This document shows positions 18,281 to 26,820 of a stretch of DNA of 64,000 nt, piece by piece. The translations under genes and the position numbers were made by a program. Location of the stretch: the NCBI GenBank assembly GCA_016196825.1, contig JACPWY010000072.1, positions 1 to 64,000 on the forward strand, written 5' to 3'. Position 1 is the first letter of the stretch; each line of letters begins with the position of its first letter. This DNA is from Deltaproteobacteria bacterium. Its GTDB lineage: Bacteria; Bdellovibrionota; FAC87; UBA2466. The notes under the pieces were generated by a model. It saw nothing but the letters and a program-made list of their open reading frames with translations. It was not told the DNA's origin and ran no database searches.

Positions 18281-18943
18281 CGCGGCTGCCTTGGTTGCGG
18301 TGGTTGTCAGCTTGCCTTCATCGAGAATGCAGTAGCGATTCTCTCCTACCTTTTCTAATGCTCCGGCCTGGATGAAAGTTGCGAGTGTCGTGAGGATGGC
18401 CGAACTCTCCATGTCGATGTGGTAGTGGATCGATTCTTCGCTGAGAGAAAACTCTCTCTTGCCGGTGGAGTTCGGCTTTCCGTTTGTTTTGGAAAAATAA
18501 AGGATCAGCTCCACGCAGCGTTCAGTGTTGTGGGAACTTCTCAGCGTGCGCACCAGGCTATTCATCTTGTCGAGACGAGTGATCGCCAATTGAAACACGC
18601 GGCTTAAGATGTCGACCATCCCGGCCGGGTTGGTTTTTCGGATCATCTCAATATCCTTCATCCCGATCTCGACCGCAGTGGTCGTGACAGCAGCCCGCGC
18701 CCCAAAGGACCGTTGGTAGGAAGCATCGCTGATCAGCGCCTTTTCCCCCATGAATTCGCCCGAACCCAGCGCCAGGATGATGTGCTCCTCGCCATCGCGC
18801 TCGGAGAGAAGGTCAATTCTCCCGTCGAGGATGATGAACATCGTTTGGCCCATTTGGCCCTGCTGGAAGAGGAATTGGCCCTTGTCATACTTGCGGACTA
18901 GCTTTTTGAGCTCGATCGTCGAGAAGGCTTCGATAAAGTTCAT
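18278..18943 (-). CDS. Cyclic-nucleotide-binding-domain protein (paralogue 1)
   Basis: 221 residues from the ATG at 18943, preferred over an upstream extension because GGGGAGC lies just before it. The N-terminal half is a cNMP-binding fold (FLFQQGQMGQTMFIILDGRIDLL, GSGEFMGEKALISDASYQRSFGARA). The phosphate-binding loop keeps GE and an Arg-Ala, but not the classic PRAAT sequence, so nucleotide binding is uncertain. The C-terminal 80 residues look helical with a degenerate winged-helix end rather than a standard Crp helix-turn-helix. A clear paralogue is encoded at 55458-56141. Candidate receptor for the CHASE2 cyclase signal, by inference. Confidence 0.78.
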   Translation of the reverse strand: MNFIEAFSTIELKKLVRKYDKGQFLFQQGQMGQTMFIILDGRIDLLSERDGEEHIILALGSGEFMGEKALISDASYQRSFGARAAVTTTAVEIGMKDIEMIRKTNPAGMVDILSRVFQLAITRLDKMNSLVRTLRSSHNTERCVELILYFSKTNGKPNSTGKREFSLSEESIHYHIDMESSAILTTLATFIQAGALEKVGENRYCILDEGKLTTTATKAAA

Positions 18944-19004
18944 GCTCCCCACCCCTAGTGTCTTCTTATCGGTGTGACGCCCGAAGGTCTTGTGGCCAGG
19001 TGCG

Positions 19005-19895
19005 TTAGTCCCCGAGCGAGGGGGCGCCATTCCATTTCACGAAAGCAAAGGTGTTGAGCCCACTGTTGGGGTGATGCGTGGAGGAAAAGGTACCGACGCC
19101 GGTAATAAAAGCCCATGGCCCAGTCGAGTAGCGAAAAAAGAGCGATTGATTGGTGCTTGAGTTGTGCAGTGTGAGGTAGCGGCTCGCTCCCACGATCACT
19201 CCGAAGGTGGTCTCGGGGAACTTAAGACCAACCGTCAGCTCTCCGTTCTCGAGGCGGTCACCGCCGCTGTCGGCAATAAGAGCGGTGAATTCGTCGCCCA
19301 ACGGAAGAGAGCGATCCTCGCTTCCAAGGCTTTGGAGAGAGTAGTGAGCGACGAAAAAGACCCGTTTATAGGCGGCCATCAATTTGGTCTTGAGAAACCC
19401 GCCGTAGACAGAGCCGCGGCACTGAATCACCGAGCAGTCGAGGGTGTCGATGTTCGTTCCGCGCTGGGAGACGTAATACCCCAGCGAGACGCCGAAAAGC
19501 GAAATGGGGAAGAGGTCAATGATTCCACTCAGACGATTGTTGACGACCGAAGTGTTCGCCACGACGGAGGGGCGCAGGAAGCCAAAGAGAAAACTCTTAT
19601 CATCCTTTCGATCGCCCCAGACCAGATGATTGTAGCCGACTACGGCCTGTATGCCCGCCCCCCGCGGTAAGAGACGAGCGCCGAGCGAGACGTTGTAGTC
19701 CAGGCCACTGCCGAGCGCGATCCCGCTCAAGACAAACACAAAAATCGAGACAACACTCCGAGAGCTGGTGGCAAAATTAACCCCTACTCGGTCGGATAAA
19801 ATGGCCAGGCCCTTCGTCCTCCGCGCTCGCCTCCTCGACATGCCCCAGAGGGCATGCCTCCGGGGGCTCACTTGTGCGTCCTCGGTCCTAACCAT
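19005..19895 (-). CDS. Probable outer-membrane/exported protein, unknown family
   Basis: 296 residues if started at the ATG at 19895, which has GGAGAG five bases upstream. The hydrophobic stretch SVVSIFVFVLSGIALGSG is an evident signal sequence, followed by Gly/Ser-rich amphipathic segments typical of small beta-barrels (LDYNVSLGARLLPRGAG, FRYSTGPWAFITGVGTF). No in-frame ATG, GTG or TTG lies between this hydrophobic stretch and element B, so the start codon must be inside that element (19895 or 19841), or be the GTG at 19739, which would truncate the signal peptide. The roughly 50-residue basic N-terminus is therefore translated element sequence. Function unknown. Confidence 0.6.
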   Translation of the reverse strand: MVRTEDAQVSPRRHALWGMSRRRARRTKGLAILSDRVGVNFATSSRSVVSIFVFVLSGIALGSGLDYNVSLGARLLPRGAGIQAVVGYNHLVWGDRKDDKSFLFGFLRPSVVANTSVVNNRLSGIIDLFPISLFGVSLGYYVSQRGTNIDTLDCSVIQCRGSVYGGFLKTKLMAAYKRVFFVAHYSLQSLGSEDRSLPLGDEFTALIADSGGDRLENGELTVGLKFPETTFGVIVGASRYLTLHNSSTNQSLFFRYSTGPWAFITGVGTFSSTHHPNSGLNTFAFVKWNGAPSLGD

Positions 19896-19901
19896 TTTAT
19901 C
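19795..19901. repeat. Inverted-repeat element B (107 bp), related to element A
   Basis: Ends are GATAAAATGG (19795-19804) and CCATTTTATC (19892-19901), a perfect 10-bp inverted repeat that continues imperfectly inward. Inside, CATGCCC (19839-19845) and GGGCATG (19850-19856) form a hairpin. CTTCGTCCTCCGCGC (19812-19826) is identical to element A, and 19857-19884 matches it at 26 of 28 bases. The orientation is the same as element A, and it also lies at the 5' end of a minus-strand exported-protein gene. Confidence 0.72.
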
Positions 19902-20027
19902 TCTCCGTCGCCCACGGGGTGAATTTTGCCACCAGCTCTTGCTCATGGATGGCGCACAGTATCGTGAAATCAGCAAATTATCTCAACCTTTTCATCACAT
20001 TTTCCGATCTGGCTCAAGGAGGCATTC

Positions 20028-21410
20028 ATGCGTTTTCTTCTCGTCTGTCCCTTTGTTCTGGCTAGCTTATCTCAGGCTCAGATCCAAAAGGGTCTGGTGA
20101 TCACGAAGATTGGAGCCCGTGACAACGCCTATGCCGTGGCGGTGCAGCCCGACGGCAAGATTGTCGCGGCCGGAGTGACCTACCGGGATCGCGATTCGGC
20201 CTTCGCGCTAGTGCGATACCTAAGCGATGGCACGCCTGACAAGAACTTCGGAGTGAACGGTCGGGTGACGACCAAGTTTGGCAGTGGGGACGACAAGGCC
20301 TACGCTCTGGCTGTTCAAAAGGATGGCCGAATTCTCGTAGGGGGCAGCGCCTATAATGGGAAGGACACCGACTACGCTGTGGCCCGCTACCGCACAGACG
20401 GGAGTCCGGATGCGACGTTTGGCACTGGTGGGGCGACGAGAGTCGATGTGGCGGGTGGCGATGATCGCGCGAGCGGCATCGTGGTGACTCCGGCCGGTGT
20501 CATCTATGTCGCCGGGACTGCGCATGTGGGCAAGACAAACGATTTTGCGATCGTGGCGCTCTCCTCAACCGGTGAACTCCACCCGGGCTTTGGAACGCTT
20601 GGCAAAGTGACCACAGAGTTTGGCACCGGTGACGATTATGCCTACGGTGTCGCTCTTCAGAACGACGGGCGTCTGGTCGTGGCGGGCCATTCCATGATTG
20701 GCGACTCTAATGTGTTCACCGTGGCCCGTTACCTCCCCAATGGGACGCTCGACGCTTCTTGGGGATCAGGCCAGGGTCGCGTGTACACGTCGATTGGGCC
20801 TTACAATGACAACGCCTACGCCGTCACCCTTCAGGGCGATGGAAAGGTTCTCGTCGCGGGCTCAAGCTCCAACGGAAAGGACCAGGATTTTGCGGTCGTA
20901 CGGTATCTGAACAACGGATCGCTCGACCCGGACTTTGGTGCCGAGGGCAAGGTCCGAACCCCGATGGGGCCCGGAATCGACAACATCTACGGCGTAGCCG
21001 TCCAGGCGAACGGCAAGATTGTGGCGGCAGGGTCCTATTTTAATGGATTTGATTTCGACATCGCAGTTGTTCGCTACGAAACCACCGGACGCCTCGACTC
21101 CACATTTGGTGCGGGCGGGAAGGTCGGCGTCGAGATGGCCTATCGTTACGATGCTGCCTACAGCGTCGCGCTCCAAAAGGACGGCAAGGTATTGGTCGGG
21201 GGGGTCACCAACGATTCAGTCAATTACGGTTTCGCCGTGGCCCGTTTCACGAATAATGGAAAGATGGACGGTACGTTCCACGGGGATGTCGAAAGCCAAA
21301 CGTTGGTGGCGCGTGGAATGGCCGCCTCGGACAAAGCCCGCTATCGACAAAGCATCACAGCCGAAGCTGGCCTGAAATCCCTCTTGAACCTCATGCCACC
21401 AACCAAATAG
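20028..21410 (+). CDS. Exported delta-60 repeat protein
   Basis: 460 residues with GGAGG 5 nt before the ATG and a signal peptide MRFLLVCPFVLASLSQA. The mature protein has seven tandem repeats of about 60 residues, each centred on a motif such as AVQPDGKIVAAG followed by FALVRYLSDGTPDKNFGVNGRV, which define the delta-60 (TIGR02608) domain. The repeats are likely beta-propeller blades. Members are secreted or surface proteins of unknown role, common in myxobacteria and relatives. It stands alone between a divergent barrel-like protein and convergent icmF. Confidence 0.85.
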   Translation: MRFLLVCPFVLASLSQAQIQKGLVITKIGARDNAYAVAVQPDGKIVAAGVTYRDRDSAFALVRYLSDGTPDKNFGVNGRVTTKFGSGDDKAYALAVQKDGRILVGGSAYNGKDTDYAVARYRTDGSPDATFGTGGATRVDVAGGDDRASGIVVTPAGVIYVAGTAHVGKTNDFAIVALSSTGELHPGFGTLGKVTTEFGTGDDYAYGVALQNDGRLVVAGHSMIGDSNVFTVARYLPNGTLDASWGSGQGRVYTSIGPYNDNAYAVTLQGDGKVLVAGSSSNGKDQDFAVVRYLNNGSLDPDFGAEGKVRTPMGPGIDNIYGVAVQANGKIVAAGSYFNGFDFDIAVVRYETTGRLDSTFGAGGKVGVEMAYRYDAAYSVALQKDGKVLVGGVTNDSVNYGFAVARFTNNGKMDGTFHGDVESQTLVARGMAASDKARYRQSITAEAGLKSLLNLMPPTK

Positions 21411-21456
21411 TCGCGGGAGTCGCCCCTTAATGATTGATTTCGGACGAGCTGAGGGA

Positions 21457-24400
21457 TTAAACGCCTCTTCGGTATCGGCCGCCCAATTCGTAGAGGGCGT
21501 GACTGATCTGGCCGAGCGAACAGGATCTCACTGTCTCCATCAGCTCCGCGAAGATGTTCTTGTGTTCTAGAACGACCTTTTTAAGTGCCTGAAGAGCGGC
21601 CGCCGATTGGCTGGCGCGACTCTTATGAAACGCATTGAGGTGATTGATCTGTTCCTCTTTTTCCTGGTAGCTGGCCCGAGTCAATTTATCGTCGGCGATG
21701 GCCTCAAATGCACGATGGGGGTTCAGATAGGTGTTCACTCCGATGATGGGGAGCTCGCCTGAGTGTTTGAGCTCCTCATAGTATAGGGACTCCTCCTGGA
21801 TCTGAGTCCGCTGATAGTGAGTCTCCATCGCTCCGAGCACGCCACCTCGCTGAGAGAGGCGATCGAATTCGGTCAGAACCGCCTCCTCAACGAGCGAGGT
21901 GAGCTCTTCAACGATAAAACTTCCCTGGAGAGGGTTCTCATTCTTGGCCCATCCAAATTCCTTTGTGATGACCAGTTGGATTGCCATCGCCCGACGCACG
22001 CTCTCTTCCGTCGGCGTGGTCACCGCTTCATCATAAGCATTAGTGTGGAGCGAATTGCAGTGGTCGAAGTAGGCGAGAAGTGCTTGAAGCGTAGTGCGAA
22101 TGTCGTTGAAGCTGATCTCCTGGGCGTGAAGGGAGCGGCCGGAGGTTTGGATGTGGTATTTGAGCTTTTGACTGCGCTCACCGGCCTTGTAGCCATTCTT
22201 CATGGCAATGCTCCAGATCCGGCGCGCTACTCGGCCAATCACGGTGTACTCGGCATCCAGGCCATTGCTGAAGAAGAAGCTAAAGTTGGGGACGAAATCG
22301 TCGATGTTCATTCCGCGGGCGCGATAGTATTCAACAAATGTGAATCCGTTGGCGAGTGTAAACGCAGTTTGGGAAATCGGGTTCGCTCCGGCTTCTGCAA
22401 TGTGGTACCCGCTGATACTGACTGAGTAGTAATTGCGGATTTCATGGTCGATGAAATACTGCTGCATGTCGCCCATCATTTTGAGCGCAAATTCCGTCGA
22501 AAAAATGCAGGTATTCTGAGCCTGGTCCTCCTTGAGGATGTCAGCCTGCACGGTGCCTCGTACAGTCTTCAAGGTGAAGGCCCGGATCTCGGCCGCCTCA
22601 GGCGGAGTCGGGGCGCGCCCTTTTGCTTTCTGGAACTTCTCCAACTGCTGATCGATCGCGGTGTTGAAGAAAAATGCGAGCAGCATGGGGGCCGGGCCGT
22701 TGATCGTCATCGAGACGCTGGTGCTCGGATCGCAAAGGTCGAATCCTGAATACAAAACCTTCGCGTCATCTAGCGTGCAGACGCTCACTCCGCTTTCCCC
22801 GACCTTGCCAAAGATATCGGGGCGGTGGTTGGGGTCCTCGCCGTAGAGTGTGACGCTGTCAAATGCCGTCGAGAGACGTTTGGCCTTTTCGTTCTGGCAC
22901 AGAAGGTGAAAACGTTTGTTGGTGCGGCTCGGAGTGCCCTCGCCCGCAAACTGCCGCTTCGGATCCTCTTCCTCTCGCTTAAACGGAAAGACTCCGCCCG
23001 TGAATGGGAAATAGCCCGGAAGATTTTCGGTCAGGAGAAACCGGGTCAGGTCGGCGCGGGAGCAGTAACGGGGGAGTGACACACGGGGAATCAGAGTGTG
23101 GCTCAGAGTCTCTTTCTTCTGGGTAACGCTGACCGTTTTATCACGAACGGTAAAATGGACCTCGGTGTGGGCGTACTGTTCACGGTGCTTGTCAAAAAGA
23201 GCGAGGGCCGCGTGGGTCTCTGGCGCGATAATCTGGCCGGTCTTTTCTGATACAAGAGCGAGCTCCTCCTTCGCGAGGGACGAGTCCACTGCATCGGCAG
23301 CCACCTTGAGCGCCTCGACGCAGCCAACGGCCTTCACCTGCTGGTCGACAAAAAGATGATAGTTCCGCACTAAAGACGAGACCTCGGAAAGATAGCTCAC
23401 TCGATTGTGCGGAATAAAAACGCTCGCCTCCGTCGGCTCATAGTCCTCGCCGAGCGCTTGAAGTCGTTGGCGAGTCTGTCGCAACGATTGCAGGTGGCGA
23501 AACGCGATGTCTACGCCGGGGTCGCCGAAGCGAGACGCGATGGTGCCGATCACGGGGTAGCGGGTTGGCGTCACCTTCTCAAACTCACGGTGGTTGCGCC
23601 GAAATTGACGACGGACATCGGCCAACGCGTCGAGGGAGCCCTTCTTGTCAAACTTGTTGATGACGATGAGATCGGCGTAGTCGAGCATGTTGATTTTTTC
23701 TAACTGCGTTGGGGCGCCGAACTCGCTGGTCATGACGTAAAGGCTGAGGTCGACCTGTCCCGCAATGGTGGCGTCGGCCTGGCCGATTCCGCCCGTCTCC
23801 ACAAAGATCCAATCGAATTTCCCTCGTTTGAGGACCTCAACCACATCCCAGGTCGATTGGCTTACCGAGCTATCGGTCTGGCGGGTCGCTAATGATCGCA
23901 TAAAGACACGAGGATTCTGGAGGCTATTCACGCGGAGGCGATCCCCCAGCAGGGCACCGCCGGTCTTTCGACGCGTGGGATCGATCGCAAGGATTGCGAT
24001 GCGCGAATGAGGTTCGTTCTCAAGAAGTCTCAAGACGATCTCGTCGGTCAAAGAGGATTTGCCAGCGCCGCCCGTGCCGGTGACGCCGATGACAGTGCCG
24101 GAACTCGGCTGCTGGATGACGGTCTTCCAAAATGCCGACTCTGTGTCGAAGCCGGTCTCGATCCAGGTGATGGTCTGCGCGAGGGCTCTCCAGTTGCTAT
24201 CAAACCTCGACAGTGAGCCGAAATCTGTCGGTTTTGTCCGTCGTTTTCGGCAGCGGGCGAGCATGTCATCGATGATGCCCTGCAGTCCCATCGTGCGGCC
24301 GTCTTCAGGTGAGTAGAGGCGACAAACGCCATACTTTTCGAGTTCGGCCCTCTCATTCGGTGTGATCGTGCCGCCACCGCCGCCGAAAACGGTGATGGGG

Positions 24401-24723
24401 GCCGAGCCCTCCTTCAGAAGATCCACACAATAGCGAAAGAATTCATTGTGGCCGCCCTGGTAACTCGAGATCGCAATAGCGTGGGCATCCTCCTGGATGG
24501 CTGCGTTGACGATATCCTGCACTGAGCGGTTGTGGCCGAGGTGAATGACCTCAACGCCGGAGGATTGCAGAATTCGGCGCATGATGTTGATGGCGGCGTC
24601 ATGTCCGTCGAATAGGGAGGCCGCTGTCACAAACCGAAGAGGGGGCGAAGGATCGCTGCCGCGTGACTTCATGAGGAGCCAATTTAACTCAATGGCCTGA
24701 TGCGGTACAGAGCCTAGTGACAA
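21457..24723 (-). CDS. icmF: Fused isobutyryl-CoA mutase (IcmF): B12-binding, G-protein and mutase domains
   Basis: 1088 residues in the IcmF order. The cobalamin-binding domain (about 28-160) has DGHDAA as the DxH base-off motif. A MeaB-like GTPase chaperone domain (about 200-420) has GVTGTGGAGKSS as P-loop and VINKFDKKG as the NKxD box. A (beta/alpha)8 acyl-CoA mutase domain (about 570-1060) includes GEDPNHRPDIFGKVGESGVS and SISGYHIAEAGANP. It interconverts isobutyryl-CoA and n-butyryl-CoA (some members act on pivalyl-CoA), with the built-in GTPase guarding cofactor loading. The start is uncertain: TTG at 24723 or ATG at 24672, both upstream of the first domain. Its 5' end overlaps the rnd promoter. 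Confidence 0.92.
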   Translation of the reverse strand: MSLGSVPHQAIELNWLLMKSRGSDPSPPLRFVTAASLFDGHDAAINIMRRILQSSGVEVIHLGHNRSVQDIVNAAIQEDAHAIAISSYQGGHNEFFRYCVDLLKEGSAPITVFGGGGGTITPNERAELEKYGVCRLYSPEDGRTMGLQGIIDDMLARCRKRRTKPTDFGSLSRFDSNWRALAQTITWIETGFDTESAFWKTVIQQPSSGTVIGVTGTGGAGKSSLTDEIVLRLLENEPHSRIAILAIDPTRRKTGGALLGDRLRVNSLQNPRVFMRSLATRQTDSSVSQSTWDVVEVLKRGKFDWIFVETGGIGQADATIAGQVDLSLYVMTSEFGAPTQLEKINMLDYADLIVINKFDKKGSLDALADVRRQFRRNHREFEKVTPTRYPVIGTIASRFGDPGVDIAFRHLQSLRQTRQRLQALGEDYEPTEASVFIPHNRVSYLSEVSSLVRNYHLFVDQQVKAVGCVEALKVAADAVDSSLAKEELALVSEKTGQIIAPETHAALALFDKHREQYAHTEVHFTVRDKTVSVTQKKETLSHTLIPRVSLPRYCSRADLTRFLLTENLPGYFPFTGGVFPFKREEEDPKRQFAGEGTPSRTNKRFHLLCQNEKAKRLSTAFDSVTLYGEDPNHRPDIFGKVGESGVSVCTLDDAKVLYSGFDLCDPSTSVSMTINGPAPMLLAFFFNTAIDQQLEKFQKAKGRAPTPPEAAEIRAFTLKTVRGTVQADILKEDQAQNTCIFSTEFALKMMGDMQQYFIDHEIRNYYSVSISGYHIAEAGANPISQTAFTLANGFTFVEYYRARGMNIDDFVPNFSFFFSNGLDAEYTVIGRVARRIWSIAMKNGYKAGERSQKLKYHIQTSGRSLHAQEISFNDIRTTLQALLAYFDHCNSLHTNAYDEAVTTPTEESVRRAMAIQLVITKEFGWAKNENPLQGSFIVEELTSLVEEAVLTEFDRLSQRGGVLGAMETHYQRTQIQEESLYYEELKHSGELPIIGVNTYLNPHRAFEAIADDKLTRASYQEKEEQINHLNAFHKSRASQSAAALQALKKVVLEHKNIFAELMETVRSCSLGQISHALYELGGRYRRGV

Positions 24724-24746
24724 ACTCTTGCGGCCTCCCGTATAAA
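24717..24746 (+). promoter_or_regulatory. Promoter of rnd (leaderless)
   Basis: GTGACA at 24717-24722 and TATAAA at 24741-24746 are 18 bp apart. The predicted start of transcription coincides with the rnd ATG at 24753, with no room for a Shine-Dalgarno. The -35 overlaps the TTG start of the divergent icmF. Confidence 0.6.
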
Positions 24747-24752
24747 ACGCCC

Positions 24753-25937
24753 ATGCAGACCGAGCGAAGAATTCGCTCCCAATGGGTCGAAGACCCCGAG
24801 GAAGTGGAGGCGATGGTCACTGAACTCCATCGCGCCGATTGCGTCGCCGTGGACACCGAATTCATTCGGGAGACTACCTTTTTTCCCAAGGTAGCTCTCA
24901 TCCAGGTGGCTACCGATACCAAAGGTTGGCTCGTAGATCCTCTCGCACTGAGTCGCGAGGATCTGGAGAGCTTTGAGGAAGTAATGAAGGATCCCCAGAT
25001 CCTTAAGGTCATGCACGCGGCTCTGGGTGATCAGGAATGCTTTTTTCATGAGTATGGTTTCGTCGTATCGCCAGTCCTCGACACCGCGGCGGCGGCCGCT
25101 CTTCTCGGGTATGGCGATAGCGTGGGGCTCGCGAAACTTCTTAAGATTTGCCTGGGCCTGAATCTTCCGAAAGGCCGGGCGCGGGTCCATTGGTTGGAGC
25201 GACCCCTCGCTCCGGAGCTTTTGCAATACGCGGAGGAAGATGTGATCCACCTCGTCCGCCTGGCGCGGGTGCTTCTCTCCGAGCTGGATCGAGCCGGCCG
25301 CCGAGACTGGGCGCTCAAAGCCAGTCAGCACCCCGAGGAGATGTTCAAGGAGTCGGTGGAGGGGGTTGCCCTTCGTGCGGTGCGCGGGAGTAAACTCGAC
25401 TCCAAGGCGATGGGCTGTCTGTTCGAGCTTGTTGTGTGGCGCGAAATGAAGGCTCGTTCGCTCAATCGTCCGCGGGGTTGGATCGCCGATAATTCGGTGC
25501 TCACCTCGCTGGCCAAGAGTCGCCCAAAGAGTCTTGCCGAGCTCTCACGCTTCCGAGGCCTGAACGCCAAGGAGATCGAGCGCAGCGGGAATCAGATCCT
25601 TCATGCCCTAGAAAAGGGGTTGATCCGCGAGATGGAATCCACGCCCAGTGATATTCCTCCGCCGAGCCAAGAGGAGGAGCTCGTGCTCAACCTTCTCAAA
25701 GCTTTTCTGAATGTGTTGGCGAGTAACCATCGGATCGCAACGCGCCTTCTCGTGCCATCCGACCAGCTTTTGTCGCTGGCACGAGCTGGAGCCGACAACA
25801 TCGACACGTGGGTTTCTCGCGGATTCTTATCAGAAGATGTGGCCAAGATCATCGGACCTGAGGTCCGGGCCTTTCTCACGGGTCGCTGCGCCCTGAAGAT
25901 CCAGGGTGGCAAGTTGGCCGTGATTCCCGAAAATTGA
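24753..25937 (+). CDS. rnd: Ribonuclease D
   Basis: 394 residues from the ATG at 24753. A DEDD exonuclease domain occupies the first 200 residues: AVDTEFIRETTF (Asp and Glu of ExoI), MHAALGDQECFF (ExoII Asp) and YAEEDVIHLVRL (ExoIII Tyr and Asp of the DEDDy type). Two HRDC-like helical domains follow, with DPE-type WREMKARSLNRPRGWIADN in the first. It trims the 3' ends of tRNA and other structured RNAs in the cytosol. An upstream GTG at 24717 is in frame but lies on the -35 box, so it was rejected. Convergent with xthA. Confidence 0.9.
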   Translation: MQTERRIRSQWVEDPEEVEAMVTELHRADCVAVDTEFIRETTFFPKVALIQVATDTKGWLVDPLALSREDLESFEEVMKDPQILKVMHAALGDQECFFHEYGFVVSPVLDTAAAAALLGYGDSVGLAKLLKICLGLNLPKGRARVHWLERPLAPELLQYAEEDVIHLVRLARVLLSELDRAGRRDWALKASQHPEEMFKESVEGVALRAVRGSKLDSKAMGCLFELVVWREMKARSLNRPRGWIADNSVLTSLAKSRPKSLAELSRFRGLNAKEIERSGNQILHALEKGLIREMESTPSDIPPPSQEEELVLNLLKAFLNVLASNHRIATRLLVPSDQLLSLARAGADNIDTWVSRGFLSEDVAKIIGPEVRAFLTGRCALKIQGGKLAVIPEN

Positions 25938-25966
25938 GCTCGGGGATTGAGTATCCACGGTGTCCG

Positions 25967-26752
25967 CTACACAAACTCCGCGAGCACGGGCGCGTGATCG
26001 GAAGGCTTGCTACCCTTGCGCTCGTTGCGATCGATTTCGGTCCTCCGGCAGCGCTCAGCTAGCGGCCGGCTCGCCAAAATCAGATCGATCCGGAGTCCTT
26101 TGTTGAGCGGAAAACCCAAGTCCCGGTAGTCCCACCACGTAAACTGTCCCCCGTCAGCGTGCTGTTTTCTGAACGTGTCTTCATAGTCTCCGACGATGTG
26201 AGCCAGCGCGTTCCTTTCCTCAGTGGAGCAGAGGATCTTTTCATTCCAAAGGTCGGGGGCGTGAACATCGAGTGACGTGGGGGCAACATTATAGTCGCCA
26301 CACACCGCTACTTCGTCTTTGGGGGAGTGGGCCGATTTGAGATAGCCTCCAAAGGCGTGCATCCACTGTAGCTTGTACGCAAACTTCTCACACCCCACCT
26401 CTTGTCCGTTCGGCACGTAGACGCTGTAGACCCAAACCGACTGGATAAAGGCTCCGATGGCCCGTGCCTGGGTGGCAAGTTCGGTCCCCTGAAATGGGCG
26501 CCGAATTTCCGAAATAGGGTATTTTGTCACAATGGCCACGCCATTATACGTCTTCTGTCCGCTGACCGCCGCGGCTGTGTAGCCTAGGGCCTTCATGCTC
26601 TCGAACGGGAAGCGAGATTCTTCGCATTTGAGTTCCTGGAGGCAGAGGATGTCTGGGGTGTGGCGGGTGAGGAGTGCGGTGAGCCGCTCAAGGCGAGCAT
26701 TCACCGAATTGACGTTCCAACTCATGATCTTCAGGGGCGAGGGGCTTGGCAT
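25967..26752 (-). CDS. xthA: Exodeoxyribonuclease III / AP endonuclease
   Basis: 261 residues of the exonuclease-endonuclease-phosphatase fold. Motifs: MSWNVNSVNAR, CLQELKCEE (metal-binding Glu), VYVPNG, GDYNVAPTSLDVH (Asp and Asn), WWDYRDLGFPLNKGLRIDLIL and a terminal SDHAPVLAEF (Asp-His pair). It cleaves DNA at abasic sites in base-excision repair and has 3' exonuclease activity. Length is normal. It ends 30 nt from the convergent rnd stop and is divergent from ftsH, with 68 nt between the start codons. Confidence 0.93.
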   Translation of the reverse strand: MPSPSPLKIMSWNVNSVNARLERLTALLTRHTPDILCLQELKCEESRFPFESMKALGYTAAAVSGQKTYNGVAIVTKYPISEIRRPFQGTELATQARAIGAFIQSVWVYSVYVPNGQEVGCEKFAYKLQWMHAFGGYLKSAHSPKDEVAVCGDYNVAPTSLDVHAPDLWNEKILCSTEERNALAHIVGDYEDTFRKQHADGGQFTWWDYRDLGFPLNKGLRIDLILASRPLAERCRRTEIDRNERKGSKPSDHAPVLAEFV

Positions 26753-26808
26753 TTGTTTTCTCCCTAACTCATTGAAATAATTGAAGCGCTGCCCGGTTTC
26801 GTTGCGTT

Positions 26809-26814
26809 TATAAA
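26809..26814 (+). promoter_or_regulatory. -10 box TATAAA of the ftsH operon (leaderless)
   Basis: TATAAA ends six bases before the ftsH ATG at 26821, the same spacing as before rnd and the AAA ATPase gene. The best -35, TTGAAG at 26781-26786, is 22 bp away, longer than ideal. Confidence 0.5.
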
Positions 26815-26820
26815 ATCGCT

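Noticed and set aside
20028-21410. Repeats read as DNA tandem array
   Set aside because: The periodicity is explained by seven protein-level delta-60 repeats with diverged codons. It is neither a DNA satellite nor CRISPR.
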